Shown: positions 8,501-16,459, numbered from the stretch's first letter. The stretch is DNA of 23,311 nt from Beroe ovata (GCA_946803715.1 CAMPET010000475.1:3279-26589); one strand, 5' to 3'. Program-made: numbers and translations. The notes: generated by a model not told the origin, from the sequence alone.

Positions 8501-10643
8501 AGAGTGTGATATGATACGAAAAAAGTGTGGTGTAATGACCCAAAATAACACGTTACTCCACCGGATAATTCAGCCACGAGGTATTAAATACGTTTACTGT
8601 ATAGCATTCATGTATGCTTTTTTACCTCATTGAGAAAGTCGAGTGCCTTGGTTGTATAATATTTGATTCTACGCAACTTCCCGGCTGGTGTAAGGCGTGA
8701 ATAATTCTTCCTCTTAGGTGTTGGAGGTTTAACCTGAAAATAATTCTAGCATAACACGTATAACACGTATAACATAACACGTATAACATAACACTTATAA
8801 CACACCTATGACCTAGCAAACCTAGAAAATAAAATTATTCAGATTACGGCTACAAAGTTTATTGGAAGATCAAAAAGCTACAATAGTGCAATGTATGATT
8901 TTGTAGAACCTCAATGATATTCAGCATAATTTAAAGTACCTTCTTCCTTTTGCCTCTGACTTGCACGACCACTGGCACCACTGGCAACCTCACAAGCACC
9001 TCTTCTTCAACCAATGCTTTCTTGCGCTTTGCAGCCTCATTCAATCTTCTGATCTGCATGGAATTTCGAGATCACAGATATGCATAAACATTTTCGATCT
9101 CTTCAGCAGAAATTGGAAAAGTATCAGATCAGTATCTCAGATCAACCAATTTTGATTAGTTTATAATGGCTATCTATAGTATCTATCCGATATTTCAATT
9201 TACCGAACGGTTCACTGCTTTCACGTGTGTTTCATTGTACTGTAGCTGGATCGACTCTTGCTCAAAAACTTCGCTGGCAATCTCCTCCAGAAGTTTGGAT
9301 CCAGTCTCTTTGAAGCCGATCTTGGCCCTGACCCGTTCGAGATCACGGATTCTGACTTCATGGAGTGGAGCCATTTCTCCTCGTTCAGGAGTAGAGAAAA
9401 CTTTGTTTGGTGTCGACGTCCTAGTATCTTGGTCATGTGTCAGCTGTTGCCCACTACTAGTTGTATCTGGAGTACATATGACAGCTTCCTCATCGTCAGG
9501 AGAATCTACATATCTTGCGTCCAGTCTAGTCCTCTTGGCAGCACCTATCAATCGTGAATTTAGTGGTATCTTATGATAATAAAAAGACACAAACTACAGA
9601 ATTTGTGATATCATGATATAAGTAGATTCTAGACCATTAATTGCAGCTTGCAATACATATTATCATACGGAAGCCCAGGAAACAGAAACATAGGAAACAA
9701 TTGAATTAATTATTAAATGAATCGGCAAAAGGGTCCATTGTGTCCATTGTGTCCATTAGACTAAAATACCAGTTTGATGTCCATCAACAAGGGAAGATTT
9801 GTAGATGTGTCCATTGTGTCCACACAGATGCACAAGATCGATGTCCATTGTGTCCATTGAACATGTCCATTAGACATCGAAAATGCACAAATTGTGGCCA
9901 TTATGTCCACTGGTGTGCAATGGACAAAAATACCAAATTTTCATACTGAGCGGAATGTCTAATGGACGTCTAATGGACGTGCATTAGACGTGCATTAGAC
10001 GTGCATTAGACATTCCCTTATTGATGGACACAATGGACACATCTACAAATCTTATGACCCTTTTACCTGTTATTGTTAAGTAACTCACGTTTCGAAGCAA
10101 AATCCTGTCTCGGAAAGTAGTCAGATAATCCTAGCACAGTAGACATTCCAGTCGGAGTTGAAGCCACTGGCGTTTTCCTTGGCAATCCAGACGATCGTGG
10201 AGTTTCGCAGCCTCTCTCGTCATCTGCAATAAAAAATGTAAAATACTAAGCAATAATAATGTAATTGTGCCCTCAGGAACCATAACAATTCTAATTAAGT
10301 CATATGAATGTTTAACACAACTGTGACACTAGCTACGAAACAGCTGCGACAACTACAGCTGTGCCGCAGTTGTGGTGTATAGTTGTGTTGCAGTTTTGTC
10401 GTCGACAAAATTAACTCGTACGACATCCAGTTCTTACTTGAACTAGAAAACAGGATGGCCGGAAAAGAGAAATAGGATCAGAATCAGATTTAGGAATGGA
10501 TACCAACCGCTATTTCTGGCTGAGTCGTTGGAAGAGATGTCCGTGTCCGAACCATCTTCTGTTCGCTCCGAATTGTATTGATCTGAGTCCGAGGAGGAAA
10601 TTATATCCTCAGAACTAAATGCTAGGTCTGACTCTGAACTCAT
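2412..10643 (-). CDS. RAG1L: RAG1/Transib-like DDE recombinase, 18 exons
   Basis: Seen: 18 minus-strand exons with GT-AG borders and matching phases join into 2607 nt, which is 868 aa plus TAA. Exons, 5' to 3': 10643-10508, 10223-10089, 9544-9204, 9053-8940, 8733-8626, 8287-8126, 7976-7831, 7657-7587, 7469-7297, 6810-6695, 6361-6142, 4039-3963, 3824-3693, 3584-3424, 3269-3154, 3008-2892, 2796-2670, 2566-2412. Known family: RAG1 and Transib transposases cut DNA with an RNase H-fold DDE site and a C2H2 zinc site. Here the candidates are D428, D535, E801 and C550/C553/H774/H779. D428-D535 spans 107 residues, against 108 in RAG1 (D600-D708). The WRNPYP motif, DGK motif and GNxAxxFF motif also fit. 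No RING finger is visible in the first 240 residues. The start is the first in-frame ATG; an upstream exon remains possible because TCAG lies 9 bp before it. Whether this is a host gene or a transposase is open. Confidence 0.86.
2670..2796 (-). CDS. RAG1-like exon 17, catalytic Glu
   Basis: Residues 776-817. After H779 the peptide reads IEENDSRGLKSLSEDGLE, then RGRNIRKFQAFR. RAG1 has IIERDGSIGAWASEGNE, then FRRFRK, in the same place. E801 is the candidate for RAG1 E962, with Transib-like SExxxE spacing. Acceptor TATGTTTAG, donor GTCTGG. Confidence 0.92.
2892..3008 (-). CDS. RAG1-like exon 16, first zinc His
   Basis: Residues 737-775, phase 0 both sides. It ends FTPTLHT, giving H774, which pairs with H779 of the next exon as HTVLFH and matches RAG1 H937/H942 (HKTLAH). 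The left palindrome arm begins inside this exon at 2987; the mirrored copy at 5406-5427 is cut off after 22 nt. Confidence 0.92.
3154..3269 (-). CDS. RAG1-like exon 15 (left arm)
   Basis: Residues 698-736. GNQAKAFFQNSDSISRCM, then IIKELLDKMFLVLT. The donor is GTACGT; without splicing the frame would run to a TGA 27 codons later. Copy at 5145-5260 on the plus strand. Confidence 0.9.
3424..3584 (-). CDS. RAG1-like exon 14 (left arm)
   Basis: Residues 644-697. A basic segment (KSKKQLDKGFKRMANRIKRR) is followed by GLGNTGGGLVG. The latter runs into the next exon as GNQAKAFF, the glycine-rich GNxAxxF motif of RAG1/Transib. Donor GTAATT. Copy at 4837-4997 on the plus strand. Confidence 0.92.
3693..3824 (-). 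CDS. RAG1-like exon 13 (left arm)
   Basis: Residues 600-643. Contains TVLHSWINCC, which fits the LHxxI block following the CxxC in RAG1 (LHCDIGNA) and Transib. Acceptor TTATTCAG, donor GTAAGT. Copy at 4597-4728 on the plus strand. Confidence 0.9.
3963..4039 (-). CDS. RAG1-like exon 12 (left palindrome arm)
   Basis: Residues 575-599: VHEMQYDCAKAKQTLENVYF followed by RYAHD. The acceptor CTCTCACAG is required because the frame meets a TGA just upstream. Donor GTACGT. An identical-length copy lies at 4382-4458 on the plus strand. Confidence 0.88.
4382..5427 (+). pseudogene. Inverted partial copy of RAG1-like exons 12-16
   Basis: Plus-strand exons 4382-4458, 4597-4728, 4837-4997 and 5145-5260, plus the first 22 nt of exon 16 (5406-5427), with intact splice sites. 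They encode the same residues as the minus-strand copies (575-736). The copy lacks both N-terminal catalytic Asp residues and the catalytic Glu, so it cannot make an active enzyme. It lies antisense inside intron 11 of the complete gene. Confidence 0.85.
5429..5847. repeat. Repeat-like DNA in intron 11 with two GC hairpins
   Basis: Contains hairpins at 5714-5750 (GCTCACC...GGTGAGC) and 5757-5785 (GCAAAAAGGGCCC, loop TTC, perfect 13-bp arms). It also contains GGGGGGCTTGCCAGCCCCC and a CTCTCTCTATATC stretch at the palindrome edge. The appearance is that of a mobile-element remnant. Confidence 0.6.
5848..6105. mobile_element. GTCCATTG-family element in intron 11
   Basis: Rich in TGTCCATTGTGTCC and its reverse complement. 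The right end CACAAATCTCACGACCATTT resembles the right end of the 9724-10067 copy (CTACAAATCTTATGACCCTT). Its GTATGAAAATTTTGGTA segment recurs inverted at about 9930. It ends 36 bp from exon 11. Confidence 0.6.
6142..6361 (-). CDS. RAG1-like exon 11, second catalytic Asp and zinc CxxC
   Basis: Residues 501-574. SMVDGKLRGIL carries D535, the probable equivalent of RAG1 D708 (RAG1 reads YDEKL here). Fifteen residues later comes HCIHCDWH with C550 and C553, matching the RAG1 zinc ligands C727/C730. The donor GTAATA at 6141 is phase 0 and opens the 2.1 kb intron 11 that holds the inverted arm. Confidence 0.92.
6527..6631. mobile_element. 105-bp MITE with 17-bp perfect TIRs, intron 10
   Basis: Ends are TGTTACATCACACCTAT and its exact reverse complement. 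The interior has a CGTA...TACG secondary hairpin. No coding capacity and no clear target duplication. Confidence 0.75.
6695..6810 (-). CDS. RAG1-like exon 10 (WxNPxP motif)
   Basis: Residues 463-500. Contains TIWRNPYPNSNF followed by IEPLALVLSKE. This matches the conserved W-NP-P-S...PL-L--KE block seen in Transib/RAG1 cores between the first and second Asp. Acceptor CAATCGCAG, donor GTGAGT. Confidence 0.9.
7297..7469 (-). CDS. RAG1-like exon 9, first catalytic Asp
   Basis: Residues 405-462. Contains LNIKDGLDGAGN. By comparison with the RAG1 segment CDGMGD, D428 is the candidate counterpart of D600, the first metal-binding Asp of the RNase H fold. Acceptor ACTTGCAG, donor GTAAGT. Confidence 0.92.
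7587..7657 (-). CDS. RAG1-like exon 8
   Basis: Residues 381-404, a 71-nt exon reading PKVIKGKTVNTMAHVTYPDS. Acceptor TATTTTCAG, donor GTATTT. It is too short to be picked up as an open reading frame alone; phase agreement on both sides supports it. Confidence 0.85.
7831..7976 (-). CDS. RAG1-like exon 7 (pre-core)
   Basis: Residues 333-380. Starts SFKVHARLSDLQTDKLRKF and ends TPVKIG with two bases of the codon that becomes R381. The resulting junction reads KIGRPKVIKG. Acceptor CCCTGCAG, donor GTAAGA. Confidence 0.88.
8126..8287 (-). CDS. RAG1-like exon 6
   Basis: Residues 279-332, phase 0 at both ends. It begins MMNEDGLGDGTELESLDIIA and continues with a helical, charged segment, possibly the second half of the DNA-binding and dimerisation domain. 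It also contains CDTVRKRIEPKPQ. Acceptor GAATCTACAG, donor GTAAAC. Confidence 0.85.
8431..8538. repeat. Degenerate tandem repeat in intron 5
   Basis: About five copies of a roughly 20-25 bp unit built on AAAAGTGTGATGTAATACG. Confidence 0.7.
8626..8733 (-). CDS. RAG1-like exon 5 (nonamer-binding-like segment)
   Basis: Residues 243-278. Basic peptide PPTPKRKNYSRLTPAGKLRR, then IKYYTTKALDFLNE. Its order (basic grip, LTxxxKxRR, helix with Phe) and its place just upstream of the catalytic core resemble the RAG1 nonamer-binding domain. This is an inference from position and composition. Acceptor TTATTTTCAG, donor GTAAAA. Confidence 0.82.
8749..8803. repeat. AACACGTAT tandem repeat in intron 4
   Basis: Short tandem copies of ATAACACGTAT/ATAACATAACACGTAT immediately upstream of exon 5. 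Confidence 0.75.
8940..9053 (-). CDS. RAG1-like exon 4 (basic, NLS-like)
   Basis: Residues 205-242. A charged helix (IRRLNEAAKRKKALVEEEV) is followed by a valine-rich strand and a terminal RGKRKK cluster that could serve as a nuclear localisation signal. Phase 0 at both ends; acceptor CCATGCAG, donor GTACTT. Confidence 0.8.
9204..9544 (-). CDS. RAG1-like exon 3
   Basis: Residues 91-204, the longest exon (341 nt). It opens with a basic AAKRTRLDAR and continues through an acidic and Thr-rich stretch. It ends in a probable helix (HEVRIRDLERVRAKIGF, then LLEEIASEVFEQE). No Cys/His RING or zinc-finger pattern is present, unlike vertebrate RAG1 N-termini. The donor is GTAAAT. Confidence 0.8.
9724..10067. 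mobile_element. GTCCATTG-family element, intron 2
   Basis: The outer ends GGCAAAAGGGTC and GGTAAAAGGGTC are inverted. Inside, perfect 29-bp inverted arms lie at 9794-9822 and 10025-10053, beginning AAGATTTGTAGATGTGTCC. The middle has ATTAGACGTGC tandem copies around 9955-10010. It looks like one element nested in, or tandem with, a second partial copy. No coding capacity. Confidence 0.75.
10089..10223 (-). CDS. RAG1-like exon 2
   Basis: Residues 46-90. The acceptor is TTTTTATTGCAG and the donor is GTGAGT. The Pro/Ser/Thr-rich peptide (ETPRSSGLPRKTPVAST) looks like a linker with basic patches. Phase 1 on both sides matches exons 1 and 3. Confidence 0.75.
10508..10643 (-). CDS. RAG1-like exon 1 (start codon, acidic serine-rich N-terminus)
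   Basis: Residues 1-45. ATG at 10643-10641 opens MSSESDLAFSSED, a Ser/Asp/Glu-rich, probably disordered segment. It ends with one base of a split codon at a GTTGGT donor, the least typical donor of the set. If an upstream exon exists, this ATG may be internal. Confidence 0.65.
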
Positions 10644-10783
10644 TTGGTATCCTGATCAATGAAACAGCATGTTACTACCTCAACACCTCAACAGTGTGAC
10701 ATTGTAGCTTCGTAGTTGTACTATTATCCATTTCACGCACTCACAATCAGCAAATTAATCAAACTCAATTGTATTGTACTATA
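10644..10783 (-). promoter_or_regulatory. Presumed upstream region of the RAG1-like gene
   Basis: Only about 140 bp separate the ATG from the next repeat element. No clear TATA box was found. GATCAG just before the ATG could instead be a splice acceptor from an upstream 5' exon. Confidence 0.3.
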
Positions 10784-11110
10784 GTGTCCATTGTGCCCAC
10801 CCGGCACCCATCGATGTCTATTTTACATTGAACATTTGAACCATTAACATCCGACACAAATTTCTATTGATGGACACAATGGACAGGGGACATGTTGGAC
10901 AAGGCAAGTGGGAACGAGAGCGCAAGACTAAGATTGCGTCAAATACGCCACACTTGCAGCCCAATGACGCCATTTTACGCCCTAATAGCCTTTTTTCGAC
11001 TGATCGTAATTTGAGATCAAAACATGCGCCCAATTATTGCGTTTTTATTTTTGCACTCCTTCCCACTTGTCATTGACACAACTCTACCGAAATCTTATGA
11101 GCATTTTACC
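10784..11110. mobile_element. GTCCATTG-family element upstream of the gene
   Basis: The left end is GTGTCCATTGTGCCCACC. An internal inverted GGACACAATGGACA lies near 10875. The right end GAAATCTTATGAGCATTTTA resembles the ends of the copies at 10067 and 6105. Confidence 0.55.
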
Positions 11111-11832
11111 GTACGATGCAAGCAAAGAAGTAACTGCTGAAACCGACACAATAACTCGATCGTGTAAACTTGTGTTAACATTGGAAAGTCCTTCTGAAAA
11201 TAGTGCATTTTGTCGACCAATCAAGTCCGAGACCGGATATGGGATATAATCCGATTCACACCATGACAATGATTGGAGCTTGGCCTTTGCTGTGCATGGG
11301 TTGAGCTTATGACGTAATTAACCCACGCAATTTTCATGATCATTGCTTAAATATTGCAGCGACCTGCGACATAGATGAGTTTCATTTTCAACTTCGCTGG
11401 TTCCTGAAAAATCCGATTTGATCGAATTAACATTCAACAGTACCTCCTCAAATTCGATCAACTTCAAATGCTCACGCAATTGTGATTATTTAGCTAACCG
11501 CAGACCGTATCTCACTATCTTATATCCCGGAAATTGAAGAAAGTCATCAGCTGCATACAGTCCGTGTCGTCATTGTACCGTATAGAAACTGGAAAATGGA
11601 AAAGTTTTAGTAAATATCTATTCATGAGGTTCAGGTTCCTCAATAAGAATAGAATTCAAAATACCTTGAAATATTTGGATAACCTAGCGGCTAACATAAG
11701 TAACACGTTAACACAAGTATGAAGTATCATAAGTAACATAAGATCAGCGGACTTTCACTATCAGTAAAGTAGTTTCTCTTGCCTGCCGATGCATCATGCA
11801 TCATGCATCACTCTCGTGATTCGCTGCACTTC
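11111..11832. other. No gene supported
   Basis: Short frames occur on both strands (for example 11101-11249 plus and 11269-11084 minus). Neither has start context, splice support or a recognisable motif. ATTCGATCA/TGATCGAAT inverted segments lie near 11420-11460. Confidence 0.4.
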
Positions 11833-12560
11833 CCAGTAATCACCGGATCACTTGACGGTCATCGCTGCATTACTAGCTGGTCATCGCCGCATCACTTGTC
11901 GGTCATCACCGCATCACTTGACGGCCATCGCACCGCATCACTTGACGGTCATTGTAGGATTTCACCCTACCCTTGCTGGCGGGATTTTATCCCTGGCAAG
12001 GGATAAAATCGGATTGAAAATCGCGCGCACCGACGGTAGGGTAAAATCCTACAAGACGGTCATCGCCGCATCACTTGAAGTTGACGGTCATCACCGCATC
12101 ACTTCCCAGTAATCACCGCATCACTTGNNNNNNNNNNNNNNNNNNNNNNNNNNNNCGCCGCATCACTTGTCGGTCATCGCTGCATCACTTGAAGTTGATG
12201 GTCATTACCGCATCACTTCCCAGTAATCACCGCGCATCACTTGCCGTTCATCGCGGCATCACACATCACTTGACGGCCATCGCGCCGCATCACTTGACGG
12301 CCATCGCGCCGCATCACTTGACGGCCATCGCGCCGCATCACTTGACGGTCATTGCTGCATCACTTACCACTTGCCAGTCATCACCGTCGTTCACCACCGC
12401 ATAACTTGTCGGTCTTACCGCGTCACTTGCCAGTCATCGCCGCGTCACTTGACGGTCATCACCGCGTAACTTACCAGTCATCACCGCATCAATTCCTATA
12501 GTAATCACCGCATCACTTGATGGTCATCACTGCATCACTGCCGTTCACCGCAGCATCACT
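11833..12560. repeat. 22-bp minisatellite
   Basis: The core unit is CGCCGCATCACTTGACGGTC plus AT, with variants (CACCGC, GACGGCCAT, CCCAGTAAT) and longer units containing TTGAAGTTGA. A 28-base N run (12128-12155) interrupts it, so copy number is unknown. The 22-bp period shifts the reading frame each unit, so the open frames here are not genes. Confidence 0.92.
11952..12054. mobile_element. 103-bp MITE with 8-bp target duplication
   Basis: The ends are TTGTAGGATTTCACCCTACC and, inverted, TTGTAGGATTTTACCCTACC. Flanks on both sides are GACGGTCA (11944-11951 and 12055-12062). The insertion splits a minisatellite unit cleanly. An 8-bp duplication suggests hAT- or P-type mobilisation (inference). 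Confidence 0.85.
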
Positions 12561-13559
12561 CGCCAGTCTTCACATTCGCCTCATCACTGTTCTCGCCGAT
12601 CATAACTCACCGGCCATGCCGCCATGGCCCGGGCAGCTTGGCATCACTGCACTGTCAGTCATCGCCACATCAATTGGTTGTCAGCACTACACACTTCATC
12701 ACATCACACATGTTTGTCATCATCCGTATCACTTCCTCTTGCCAGCTTTCTTCGCTGTTTTAGTATTCACATAATGTATACCTAGGTCCTATATTCGCAG
12801 CAATATAAGCAATCGTGACTATGACTGTGAGTACAAATATTAGTGGTTATAGTTATACTTATAACCGGTGGTTATAATTGCATCCTGATCCTGGATCCAT
12901 CGGCATTCAGTTCCATATTTCAAAACCAGCCCCTTCCAGTTCCACATATTGCTCATGCTGTTCACAATCCCTGCCAAAACACCGAGAGATGTTCATAAAG
13001 CATACGTCATACTGTTACTGGCTAGCTTATAGTAGTTTGTATTCCTAAATTACCATTCAATGTCCGGTTATTAGAAATTTGCGTCATACTCATACTGATA
13101 CTGATAGCGTGAATTATACTCATTATCATAGGTTATGTGTTACAGTTTCGTCTATTCCCGATTCTTTTTATATTAACTTTAAGTTTAATACATCCATACT
13201 TGCGTCAAAATCCTGGCCAAGAAGCATCAGGAAAAAATGCAATGTTAACATTCCCCTTATAACTATATTCCAGCTCGACTTGATAATGATTATATGTCAG
13301 GGCGTCTGGCGTCAGGCGTGAGGCGTACGCGGTCCAAATTTTCCTTTCTCTGCACGACATCCATCGTTCTAAATGTTCAATGCCTATGAAGGTAAAATGC
13401 AGATACCATAGAAACATGTAAATTTCTCGGATTTAGCTTTTGATCAATGCCGATCCATGCTCCATTTCCCACTCCCAGATATCTCACGTGAAATTGCTCA
13501 ATGGACCGACAAGAGTCAGGCACGAGCTGGCTCAAACCTCCTCCTTTTCCCGGAATCTA
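12561..13559. other. No gene supported
   Basis: Degenerate minisatellite remnants up to about 12740, then AT-rich DNA. There is a small GGTTATA/TATAACC inverted cluster at 12845-12880 and a GGCGTCTGGCGTCAGGCGTG stretch near 13300 that looks repetitive. Confidence 0.45.
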
Positions 13560-13930
13560 ACCAGGATATAATTGTTTTGGGGCGGATAATTGTCTCCCCG
13601 ACCTCAATAAACAGAAGAATGTCTATTTCCAGACAAATTGAAACTCAAGCTGATTGGCTGTGACCTATGATTGGTGACCTATGATTGGCTGAAATTACAC
13701 CTCGCGTCCCACTCCCAATGGCAGTAGTGACGTAGCACACATGAGCACTCTCACAGCACATTCTCACTCTTCTGCTCCCACAATGTAATAGAATTTTGTT
13801 TATTTAGGGAGCAGATAGCTGTCTCTTCCGCTTCGACAAAGAGAGGAATATGTTTTCAGACAGATTGAAACTCTGCCTTCTGATTGGTTGAAAAGGTTTA
13901 CTCGGTCTATGATTGGCTGATATGATGTGT
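13560..13930. promoter_or_regulatory. Duplicated segment with clustered CCAAT boxes
   Basis: Two diverged copies of an ~85-bp segment (about 13575-13660 and 13810-13895) both run through CAGA-ATTGAAACTC into GATTGG. Five ATTGG motifs lie at 13652-13685 and 13889-13918, and a GTGACGTAG CRE-like site lies near 13728. Clustered NF-Y-type boxes suggest a promoter, possibly for the candidate exons at 14257. Confidence 0.35.
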
Positions 13931-14256
13931 TGTTTTACATCGCTATAATGCTGCAATGATGACACGCGACTCGCCCATATTGATATTATAGTAGCAGTAC
14001 ACTTTGTGTTGCTATTTCATGATCAGAATAAGTACCACTGTCCACACTTGTCAGAGTATTTTAATTCATCTCTCTGCATAAGTTCACTCTCAGTTCGAGC
14101 TCAGAGTGAACGTTTATCAAAGCATCGTAGATTTCACTTTTAGCTGTGACTATCAGTTATAGTGGTAAAAGATAAAGTTTGATATGTTAGAAATAATTTG
14201 TACTTATGCCGTATATGTAATGACGATAATAGTAATACATCCATTTTTCATTTTAG

Positions 14257-14579
14257 AATGAATATATCGTGAGAATTCGGACTATGTGCGGGCATCCACA
14301 GGCTGTTTTCATGAGAGATCACTTGCAGGTATTCGATTGTACCACCATGATTTCTGATTCTCGATTCACAGAACGCGCAGCTCGCGACCCTTTCTTGCGC
14401 ATTGATTCAATTAACTCGCTAGAGTTCAGTACTTCTATTCAGTATGATCACATTGATATTGGCTGAAATGGTGCTTTATCACCATTTGACTGGAACCATT
14501 TGACTGAATCAATAAGGATATTCATTCTAACACTCTTTCAGATGAAAGTGAACCTGTATTACAACGTGTTTGGAGCTAA
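14257..14579 (+). CDS. Candidate last two exons of an unknown gene
   Basis: After a TTTTCATTTTAG acceptor, 14257-14428 reads NEYIVRIRTMCGHPQAVFMR, then DHLQVFDCTTMISDSRF and further hydrophilic residues. The GTACTT donor in phase 1 joins an acceptor CTCTTTCAG and 14542-14579, ending NESEPVLQRVWS and TAA. I do not recognise the protein, and no upstream exon was established. Alternatives are read-through to TGA at 14466, or a different frame (MKVNLYYNVFGANGG) at 14542. Confidence 0.25.
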
Positions 14580-15660
14580 TGGAGGTGATATGTCAATCTG
14601 GTTTGCACAAGTCGGTGTTCGACCCGTACTCATGGTCATACGATTGATCAGTGCAATCTGCATGAGTGATGCACTATGACTATGCCACACTCATGCAATA
14701 TATGTGATACTGATACTGAATGACTTTGACTGGACTGCAGATGCCATGCCTCGTTGACAATTGACATGAATCTAACTGTAAGTGTAAGATACTTTGAGTT
14801 TAAGAGACAGTGATCATGATATACGAGTAAAGGGAAATCTATTTGAATCATATTCAGAGATATTGAAATTAGTTAACATTGATTTTGACTTTGAGTAGGA
14901 AGTACCGACTATCACTATCCCGGAATAGTGATATCAGGTACCTGCCTATCACTGTCAAAGGAAATAAACCGTCAACTCTTGAGACCACTCCAGACTCCTT
15001 AACCACGTTCTATTTAGATGTGGCCTGTTGTCACTCCAAATCCTATTACGCTTAAAGTTTGTACGTTCAATGTTCATATTCATGACCTTCATTCGACTTT
15101 TTTCAGGAGAATGACAAGTAGTATGAAAGGCACTCTTCAATTACCTGCACCGAACGAAATCAGACCTCACAGGTGAAGATAAGGAGATGAAGAAGAATAC
15201 GAATTGAGTCTAACTCTAACTGCTGGTGACCTATGGAATGGTCAGTGGTCCTTAATTGTCCAATTTCATAACAGACGTCCAGCTAAGTCTGCAGTGTCCC
15301 TTTGATATTTTCTGTCGAGGTATGAGGACTGATCTGACAGACATCTGTGTGGTTTCGAACACATTTTCCGTTTTGTTTTGGTGGTGTCGATGAGTATCGA
15401 TTTAAGATGCAGTTCCATGTGGATCAAAAGAGCATATTTTTGATATCATTATCCAGTCTATATCAATTATTATACTCATTGATAATTATGATGTTCACAT
15501 AATATTAATAATTCTTTATCATCTGTTGTTGAACAGTTTCTTGATCTTATGTACAGAGAAGCGTGTAACATGATACGATATGGGCGTAAGCTCTCTACCG
15601 CAACGCATGAAACGACCCATGAAGTTGCGACCGACTTATTTCAACGTCCATTTTCGAATT
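14580..15660. other. No gene supported
   Basis: AT-rich. It contains isolated splice-like sites (for example a 14741-14777 segment between CTGCAG and GTAAGTG), but they do not assemble into a consistent gene. Confidence 0.4.
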
Positions 15661-15759
15661 GTTCCGTACTTCGCCCCATATAGAGACCTACACCATGTTT
15701 TAGAGGAAAGATCAAGCTTTATCACAGTATGCACCACTAAGGGGGGCGAAGTACGGAAC
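15661..15759. mobile_element. 99-bp MITE with 17-bp perfect TIRs
   Basis: Begins GTTCCGTACTTCGCCCC and ends with its exact reverse complement. The interior has no coding content. A related ATTCCGTACA end occurs near 15950. Confidence 0.8.
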
Positions 15760-16074
15760 ATGAAAATAATTGAGGCTGAAAATTCCCTATTTTTGATCGA
15801 TCATAACTGGTTGAATTATTCAAATCTGTGTAAAAATGAAAACACCGTCATAAAGTACAGACTTTCATCTTTCTGATGAGATAAAACAGAGCCAGCTAAG
15901 GTTTATACACCCTTCACAATGAAGGGTTGAGTACACCACACTTTCTCGATATTCCGTACATTTAGTGCTGCGCGTTCCCCCAAGTTAAAATATCGCGAAA
16001 TCAGCGCATAGTGATTAGTAGTAGTACAATTACAAGATCAAGAATTAACAGATTGGCAATTTGTCAGAATGCAG

Positions 16075-16450
16075 TCAAGTTGCCTGGCGATGTTAGGCCC
16101 AGCTGGCGCCGCGCGAGCCGCGAAGCTATCTGAGAATAATTTGCGGCGCGCGCGCAATGAAATTCTCGACAGGGGCTATCATTGCCGGATGTTATGTTCC
16201 CGCGCTGCGTGACCCAAATACTCCGCGCGCGCTGCGCGTCTCCGTGGTTTGGACTACGACTTTTCAGTTCACTGAGTAGAACAGGGGCGCGCAACGTGTG
16301 CACACGGATGTTATCTGTCCATGACTGCTTCTTGCGCGCGGCGCGCGCGGCGCGCGCAATAAACAGTGGACAGATAATATCCGGCAAGGCTATCATCGAC
16401 AGCATTGCTGCTTCCCGGATGTTATCTGTCCACTGTTTCTTGCGCACCAT
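16075..16450. repeat. GCGC-rich island with CCGGATGTTATCTGTCC repeats
   Basis: The motif CCGGATGTTATCTGTCCACT (often followed by TTGCGCGC) occurs near 16187, 16305 and 16415, and inverted at 16350-16384. This makes a hairpin from 16305 to 16383 around GCGCGCGC. Related copies sit at 19627-19700. The local GC content is far above its surroundings. Confidence 0.75.
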
Positions 16451-16459
16451 ACAACAAGA

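Noticed and set aside
11037-11269. Opposing short frames (plus 11037-11249, minus 11269-11084) with protein-like composition
   Set aside because: Neither has splice support, a recognised motif or a phase link to the recombinase gene. The plus frame also starts inside a repeat element.
11833-12560. CRISPR-like appearance of regularly spaced repeats
   Set aside because: The units are contiguous 22-bp tandem repeats without unique spacers, and the context is eukaryotic.
11779-12774. Overlapping plus-strand frames rich in HHLTAIA and ITASL
   Set aside because: They are translations of a 22-bp minisatellite whose period shifts frame, and part of the frame runs through Ns.
13205-13663. Frames at 13205-13417 minus and 13457-13663 plus
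   Set aside because: Both cover repeat-like or promoter-like DNA and have no family resemblance or exon borders that connect.
1643-14670. RSS/Transib heptamer matches such as CACTATG (near 1643, 2626, 14664)
   Set aside because: They are isolated 7-mers, one of them inside intron 17. No nonamer-like partner and no symmetric pair flanks the gene, so this is expected by chance.
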